In this document: piece after piece, positions 5,773 through 9,226 of the stretch
Position numbering within the stretch: the stretch's first letter is position 1
Layout: the number at the start of each line of letters is the position of its first letter
Assembly (NCBI GenBank): GCA_027314465.1
Contig: DAHVAU010000023.1
Coordinates: 1-9,226 of the forward strand
Source: Microcaldota archaeon
GTDB lineage: Archaea; Micrarchaeota; Micrarchaeia; Micrarchaeales; CABMGC01
DNA: 9,226 bases
Direction of reading: 5' to 3'
Made by a program: the position numbers and the translations under genes
The notes under the pieces: generated by a model
The model's database searches: none
What the model saw: the letters and a program-made list of their open reading frames with translations, nothing else
What the model was told of the DNA's origin: nothing

Positions 5773-8661
5773 ATGAACAATACTCGCCTGAAATTGGCCT
5801 TAATAGCCTGGAGCATAGTTGCAGTTGCGCTGGTTGCCGCCCTTGGCTATGCCCCATATTCGCACATCCCTAACCGTGTGCTCAGGCTCCAGCAAGTCCA
5901 GCATTCTGCTCCGGCATTCGACCAGGGCCAGGCTGCAGCGGTCAACGACCTCATGACCGGCGGCACACAGCCTTATTCATACCAATGGCTTGTGGAAACG
6001 CCCTCAAGCCTTGCATATTCAACTGCATCGCAGTCAATCTGCCCTTCAGGCTCTGCCAATGGCATATACCTTCCGGCCAACAGCGCATCTCTCATAGAGA
6101 CATGCACATTCCAGACAAACACCGCAACACAGACCGGCCTGTACAGCTTCATGTTCAATCTGACGGACAGCTCCACCACTCCGCAGCACTACACCAACGT
6201 GTCAAGCATCATTATAAACGCGGCTCCTAAAGTGGTACTCCATGCAGCGTCAGGCACCATTGCAGCCGGAGGCAACGATATGCTTAGCGCGCGCATCAGC
6301 GCAGGCACTGGCCCGTTCACAGTCAACATACTATACGCAAACGGCACGCTGGCATATAGCGCCGCTGCAAGCGGCGGTGCTGTATCATATGACTTCGCTC
6401 CATCCTCGCCAGGCAGCTACGTATTCCAGGCCGATGCCACGGACGACGGAACTGCATCGCAATTCGCATTCAATTCAGTTCCTGTGCAGGTGAACGTGTC
6501 CGGCCCTCTTACAGGCGGCAATGTGCTCATAATCGAATCCCGTAGCGTCATGGACGTGCCGCAGAACGTGCTGCTGACTGCGCGCGCGGACTCGGGAGTA
6601 GGCCCGTACATATATTCGTGGAGCATCAATGGCAACTCCATAGGCACGAATGCATCCACCCTCACCCTTTACGCAAATGCCTCGACTCTTGGCAGCGATT
6701 CGCTCAGCGTGAAGGTTGAAGACGCCGCTGGTCAAAATGCCATAGCCTACAACACTATCACCGTAAACAGCGAGCTTAATCCTTCAAATGTCACTATAAT
6801 AGTACCCCAGAGCACTCTCTACACGCTCGCCAACGAGACTGTGTACGCGAAGGCTACCGGGGGCACGCCTCCATACACCTATTCAGGTTGGAGCCTGAAT
6901 TATGCGCATATTGCAGGCACGTCAAACACCGCGATAATACAGGGAAACGGGACCGACCTAGGGTATGATTACCTCTCGGTTAACGTGACAGACTCCGCAG
7001 GTGAGCAGGCAACGGGATCAAACGTACTTAACGTAAGCGTAAGGCCCGATGCCTACCTGACAGCAAGCCCCAATGCAATAGACGAAGGCCAGAACACGGT
7101 GCTCACAGAGCGCATAAACGGCACGTTCCTTGGTGCGGAAGGTTCGCCAGGGGCAGATGCCTCAGCGACGCAGGGCCCTGCCTCGCCATACAATGTTTCA
7201 TTCTACGATTCTGCCAGCGGCTCGCTCATAGCCACAGTGCCTGCGATCGCCAACTTCTCAGAGTTCGGTATCAATTTCATTGCAAATGCCATCTATTCGC
7301 CGCAGCATAGTGGCACAATACCAATAAACGCAGTAGTGACGTACGCGTACGGCGGATCCGTATACATAGTCTCGTACAACTCCATAATGGTATACGGGGC
7401 GCTTGCAGTGAATGCCACTCCAAAATCAATAGCATCCACTATCGGTGGCAGTGTGGAGTATTCTGCGGATGTGAACGGGGGAAGCGGCAACTTCCTATAC
7501 CAATGGTACAACTATTCGGGCCTATCTCCATCGCCAATCACAGGCCAGGACTCAAGGAATCTTACAGTGCCTGGCAGCGCTCAAGGCGCATTCACGTATC
7601 TCGTTAAGGTTACTGACATAGGAGTTGCGCCGAACGTGATCGCCTACTCGGGCAACGCAATGCTGCATGTCAGCGCTCCAACCACAACCGCTGCGCCTGT
7701 GCTGGGATCTGGGGGCACAGGCTCGCCAGGCGGCGCAGGCCAGAAGCCGACGGTCAAGCAAGTGAGATCATGCTATGACGTGCTCAACTTCACGCAAGAC
7801 AACCAGGAAACGCTCACGCTCAACGGCACATCCTTTAATATCGTGGAGAACTTCATAACCCCAACAAGCGCAGGGATCAGCGTGAACGGCAGGTCATACA
7901 CCCTAAGTAACGGCGAGTCGATCGATGCGGGGTCCGGATCCGGATACAACTATACCCTGCAGCTCCAGAACATATCGTATCTTCCGATACAGCATGTTGT
8001 GGCTGTATCGCTGTGCTCTTCGCAGACAGGCGCAAAGGCGCCTAACAAGAACAATCCTGTCAACCAGTCATCGCACTCCGGAGCCGGCGCGCCTGTGAAT
8101 CTCAGCATAAGCTCAAACGGCATCATCACGGCAACAGGACAGAGTGGGCAGATGATACAGATAATAGCGAACGGCAATGTTGTAGCCCAGGGCACAGGCA
8201 CTGTGGTGTACAACGGCTACGGGCTCATGCCTGGCATATACTCGATAGTGGGCAGGGACAACGCGTCCTCTATGCGGTCTGGCAGCCAGACGTTCCTAAG
8301 GCCAAAGGATGTGGCGGTTCTTGAGCTCACGGGGAAGTGCTCCAACTCAACAGCCGCAGGTCCGTGCACAATAACAGGCACAATCTACACCAACGGCAGC
8401 GTGCTGAACGCTTCGCTGTACCTCAACGGGAACTACATAGGTACTACCACCTCGAGCATAAACAGCACCCTGTTAGTCCCAGGCAACTACGTGTTCGCGC
8501 TCAAGACTGCAGGCAACGCGCATTACGCCCCTGCAGCAATCTCGTACAACTACACTGTTGGAGGGCCGCAGCAGGCGCCTGCGCTGCCTGCGGTAGTGGC
8601 CATAATAACCGCAATAAGCTCCAGCGTTACCGTTACGGCGCTGCTTAGGTATCACAGATAA
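5773..8661 (+). CDS. Large cell-surface protein with Ig/PKD-like repeats, anchored at both ends or by its C-terminus
   Basis: A 962-residue extracellular protein, likely an S-layer-associated or adhesin-like component. Residues 8-26 form an N-terminal hydrophobic helix after Arg5/Lys7 (a signal peptide or anchor). Residues about 937-957 form a C-terminal helix followed by 'RYHR', a stop-transfer anchor. Between them lie about nine beta-rich modules: roughly 43-150, 152-245, 250-334, 337-425, 426-541, 543-635, 665-750, 773-845 and 846-930. The first six share a loose pattern of 'D-x-GQ', then 'GGTxPYxYxW' or a variant, then 'VTDSAG' or 'VTD'. Gly/Pro/Thr-rich linkers occur at 636-664 and 751-772. 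I count about 30 Asn-X-Ser/Thr sequons spread along the chain, pointing to heavy N-glycosylation. There are only six cysteines, in three well-placed pairs: 90/111, 667/748 and 856/865. No catalytic motif is visible. The modules are known from archaeal surface proteins; the ligand is unknown. Confidence 0.85.
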   Translation: MNNTRLKLALIAWSIVAVALVAALGYAPYSHIPNRVLRLQQVQHSAPAFDQGQAAAVNDLMTGGTQPYSYQWLVETPSSLAYSTASQSICPSGSANGIYLPANSASLIETCTFQTNTATQTGLYSFMFNLTDSSTTPQHYTNVSSIIINAAPKVVLHAASGTIAAGGNDMLSARISAGTGPFTVNILYANGTLAYSAAASGGAVSYDFAPSSPGSYVFQADATDDGTASQFAFNSVPVQVNVSGPLTGGNVLIIESRSVMDVPQNVLLTARADSGVGPYIYSWSINGNSIGTNASTLTLYANASTLGSDSLSVKVEDAAGQNAIAYNTITVNSELNPSNVTIIVPQSTLYTLANETVYAKATGGTPPYTYSGWSLNYAHIAGTSNTAIIQGNGTDLGYDYLSVNVTDSAGEQATGSNVLNVSVRPDAYLTASPNAIDEGQNTVLTERINGTFLGAEGSPGADASATQGPASPYNVSFYDSASGSLIATVPAIANFSEFGINFIANAIYSPQHSGTIPINAVVTYAYGGSVYIVSYNSIMVYGALAVNATPKSIASTIGGSVEYSADVNGGSGNFLYQWYNYSGLSPSPITGQDSRNLTVPGSAQGAFTYLVKVTDIGVAPNVIAYSGNAMLHVSAPTTTAAPVLGSGGTGSPGGAGQKPTVKQVRSCYDVLNFTQDNQETLTLNGTSFNIVENFITPTSAGISVNGRSYTLSNGESIDAGSGSGYNYTLQLQNISYLPIQHVVAVSLCSSQTGAKAPNKNNPVNQSSHSGAGAPVNLSISSNGIITATGQSGQMIQIIANGNVVAQGTGTVVYNGYGLMPGIYSIVGRDNASSMRSGSQTFLRPKDVAVLELTGKCSNSTAAGPCTITGTIYTNGSVLNASLYLNGNYIGTTTSSINSTLLVPGNYVFALKTAGNAHYAPAAISYNYTVGGPQQAPALPAVVAIITAISSSVTVTALLRYHR
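5899..7677 (+). repeat. Six diverged Ig/PKD-like modules in the surface protein
   Basis: Protein-level tandem repeat covering residues about 43-635. Recurring landmarks are the entry 'FDQGQ' (49-53) / 'IDEGQ' (436-440) / 'MDVPQN' (260-265), the turn 'GGTQPYSYQW' (63-72) / 'GVGPYIYSW' (275-283) / 'GGTPPYTYSGW' (363-373) / 'GSGNFLYQW' (570-578), and the exit 'VEDAAG' / 'VTDSAG' / 'VTDIG'. The nucleotide sequences have diverged, so this is old duplication and not a recent expansion. Module five carries an insert of about 18 residues (454-471) rich in Gly, Ala and Ser. Confidence 0.7.
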
Positions 8662-8665
8662 TATC
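8658..8665 (+). promoter_or_regulatory. TATA-like box overlapping the surface-protein stop codon
   Basis: ATAATATC includes the TAA stop of the surface-protein gene (8659-8661) and is centred about 27 nt ahead of the ATG at 8689, the spacing for a leaderless transcript. A GGTG at 8680-8683, 5 nt before the ATG, could alternatively act as a ribosome site on a read-through mRNA. Confidence 0.4.
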
Positions 8666-8688
8666 ATGATCGTTCAATTGGTGTATAG

Positions 8689-8979
8689 ATGACAAAGATT
8701 CGTGAATACGGGATGGCCTTCCTTGCCCTCACGGCAGTTCTGCTCGGGCTTACGTCGCTGCTTACAACAGGCGCAGAGTCCATACACATAGCCATGGTGG
8801 CAAGCCTAATAGCCCTCAGTTCCGTGCTGCTCACCATCTTCTTCATAACCCGGGAGGAGGAGAGGATAGAGAAGAAGGTAAAGTACATAAGGCAGAAGGA
8901 GAGGGACATAGCGCACGAGGAGAAGAAGATAGAGGAGGAAGAGTCAGAGCGCAGGGGAAGGGATACGGCTAACAGGTAG
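8689..8979 (+). CDS. Small two-helix membrane protein with charged coiled-coil tail
   Basis: I do not recognise a named family. The 96-residue protein has two hydrophobic segments (about 8-27 and 32-54) joined by a very short loop containing 'TTGAESIH', so it is a membrane hairpin. Basic residues at the N-terminus (Lys3, Arg5) suggest that both ends face the cytoplasm. From residue 55 to about 92 the chain is almost all Glu, Lys and Arg, with Ile/Val at heptad-like spacing ('REEERIEKKVKYIRQKERDI', 55-74), which indicates a helical coiled coil. Such a protein could oligomerise or tether a cytoplasmic partner. It lies 27 nt after the surface-protein gene on the same strand, so it may be made with it or from the TATA-like box at the junction. 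Its stop faces the next gene's stop with a 10-nt gap. Confidence 0.75.
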   Translation: MTKIREYGMAFLALTAVLLGLTSLLTTGAESIHIAMVASLIALSSVLLTIFFITREEERIEKKVKYIRQKERDIAHEEKKIEEEESERRGRDTANR

Positions 8980-8989
8980 CAAGGCACGC

Positions 8990-9226
8990 TTACGAACGCG
9001 CCTCTTTGTGCGCACGGCTATTGACAGTTCCGTCCTTGCGAAACAGCTTGCCGTAGAGCGCTCCGTTTAATACCTGCAGCACCGCCCCTACAACCAGCGG
9101 CGCAGGCAGCGCCAGTTCTACGAGATAGCCGCTTATCCCGCTGCTTACCTGCGAGAGGTTTCCTGCAAGCCCCTGCATGCTCGTTGCGGTGCCGTAGTCC
9201 TCTCCATTTATGTTCATCACGCTCAT
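8990..9226 (-). CDS. Hypothetical small membrane protein, reaches the window edge
   Basis: No family is recognised. The reading frame runs from an ATG exactly at the window edge (9226) to TAA at 8990, 78 residues. It could be complete or could continue further upstream outside the window. The N-terminal third is polar (Ser, Asn, Gly, Thr). One hydrophobic segment (about 33-57, 'GYLVELALPAPLVVGAVLQV' and onward) could span the membrane once. The C-terminus is basic and polar ('LFRKDGTVNSRAHKEARS', 61-78), suggesting that it stays in the cytoplasm. No promoter can be judged because upstream sequence is missing. It converges with the coiled-coil membrane protein gene. Evidence for translation is only the open frame, the plausible single helix and the lack of a better candidate in the interval. 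Confidence 0.55.
   Translation of the reverse strand: MSVMNINGEDYGTATSMQGLAGNLSQVSSGISGYLVELALPAPLVVGAVLQVLNGALYGKLFRKDGTVNSRAHKEARS

Noticed and set aside
7340..7351. 12-base perfect palindrome CGTACGCGTACG, and a similar one TCCGGATCCGGA at 7933-7944
   Set aside because: Both lie inside the surface-protein frame and encode ordinary residues (Thr-Tyr-Ala-Tyr-Gly and Ser-Gly-Ser-Gly). There is no sign of a regulatory site or recombination site.
1..9226. tRNA, rRNA, CRISPR array, insertion sequence, integrase or toxin-antitoxin pair
   Set aside because: Looked for on both strands by eye; no cloverleaf, spaced direct repeats, transposase motif or terminal inverted repeats were seen.

Overview
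The window reads as archaeal DNA. It has TATA boxes placed about 25-34 nt ahead of start codons, so several transcripts should be leaderless or nearly so. It also has GGTGA-type ribosome sites inside an operon, heavy use of AUA (Ile) and AGG (Arg) codons, a HerA/FtsK-superfamily ATPase, and a very large, sequon-rich surface protein built from Ig/PKD-like repeats. The style of that protein ('GGTxPYxYxW ... VTDSAG') and the compact gene packing suggest a DPANN archaeon, possibly Micrarchaeota (ARMAN-like). That placement is an inference without database support.

Layout. (1) 1-2183, plus strand: a three-gene operon of a PadR-family regulator, a DrrA-type ABC ATPase and an ABC-2 six-helix permease. 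This is a self-regulated exporter module whose two junctions share the same design: the upstream TGA stop lies inside a GTGA ribosome site, 4 nt before the next ATG. (2) 2242-3045, plus: a cytoplasmic dienelactone-hydrolase family enzyme with its own TATA box. (3) 3049-4029, minus: a spermidine-synthase-fold protein, convergent with the hydrolase (3 nt between stops), preceded by a small 51-codon gene; each has a TATA box at leaderless spacing. (4) 4131-5513, minus: a HerA/DUF87-like ATPase that appears to lack the usual N-terminal HAS barrel and carries a C-terminal domain I do not recognise; a T-run lies just past its stop. (5) 5514-5772: a divergent promoter region. (6) 5773-8661, plus: a 962-residue cell-surface protein with an N-terminal signal/anchor, about nine beta-sandwich-like modules, about 30 N-glycosylation sequons, three plausible disulfide pairs and a C-terminal membrane anchor. 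(7) 8689-8979, plus: a small two-helix membrane protein with a charged coiled-coil tail, whose TATA box overlaps the stop codon of the surface gene. (8) 8990-9226, minus: a small membrane protein at the window edge.

How the genes relate. Only the PadR/ATPase/permease trio is clearly one functional unit. The rest look like single genes with their own promoters. I see no transposase, integrase, CRISPR array, tRNA or rRNA, and no multi-gene defence-type cluster. The features most worth following up are the giant surface protein with its divergent control region, the HAS-barrel-less ATPase with its unassigned C-terminal domain, and the previously easy-to-miss 51-codon gene.
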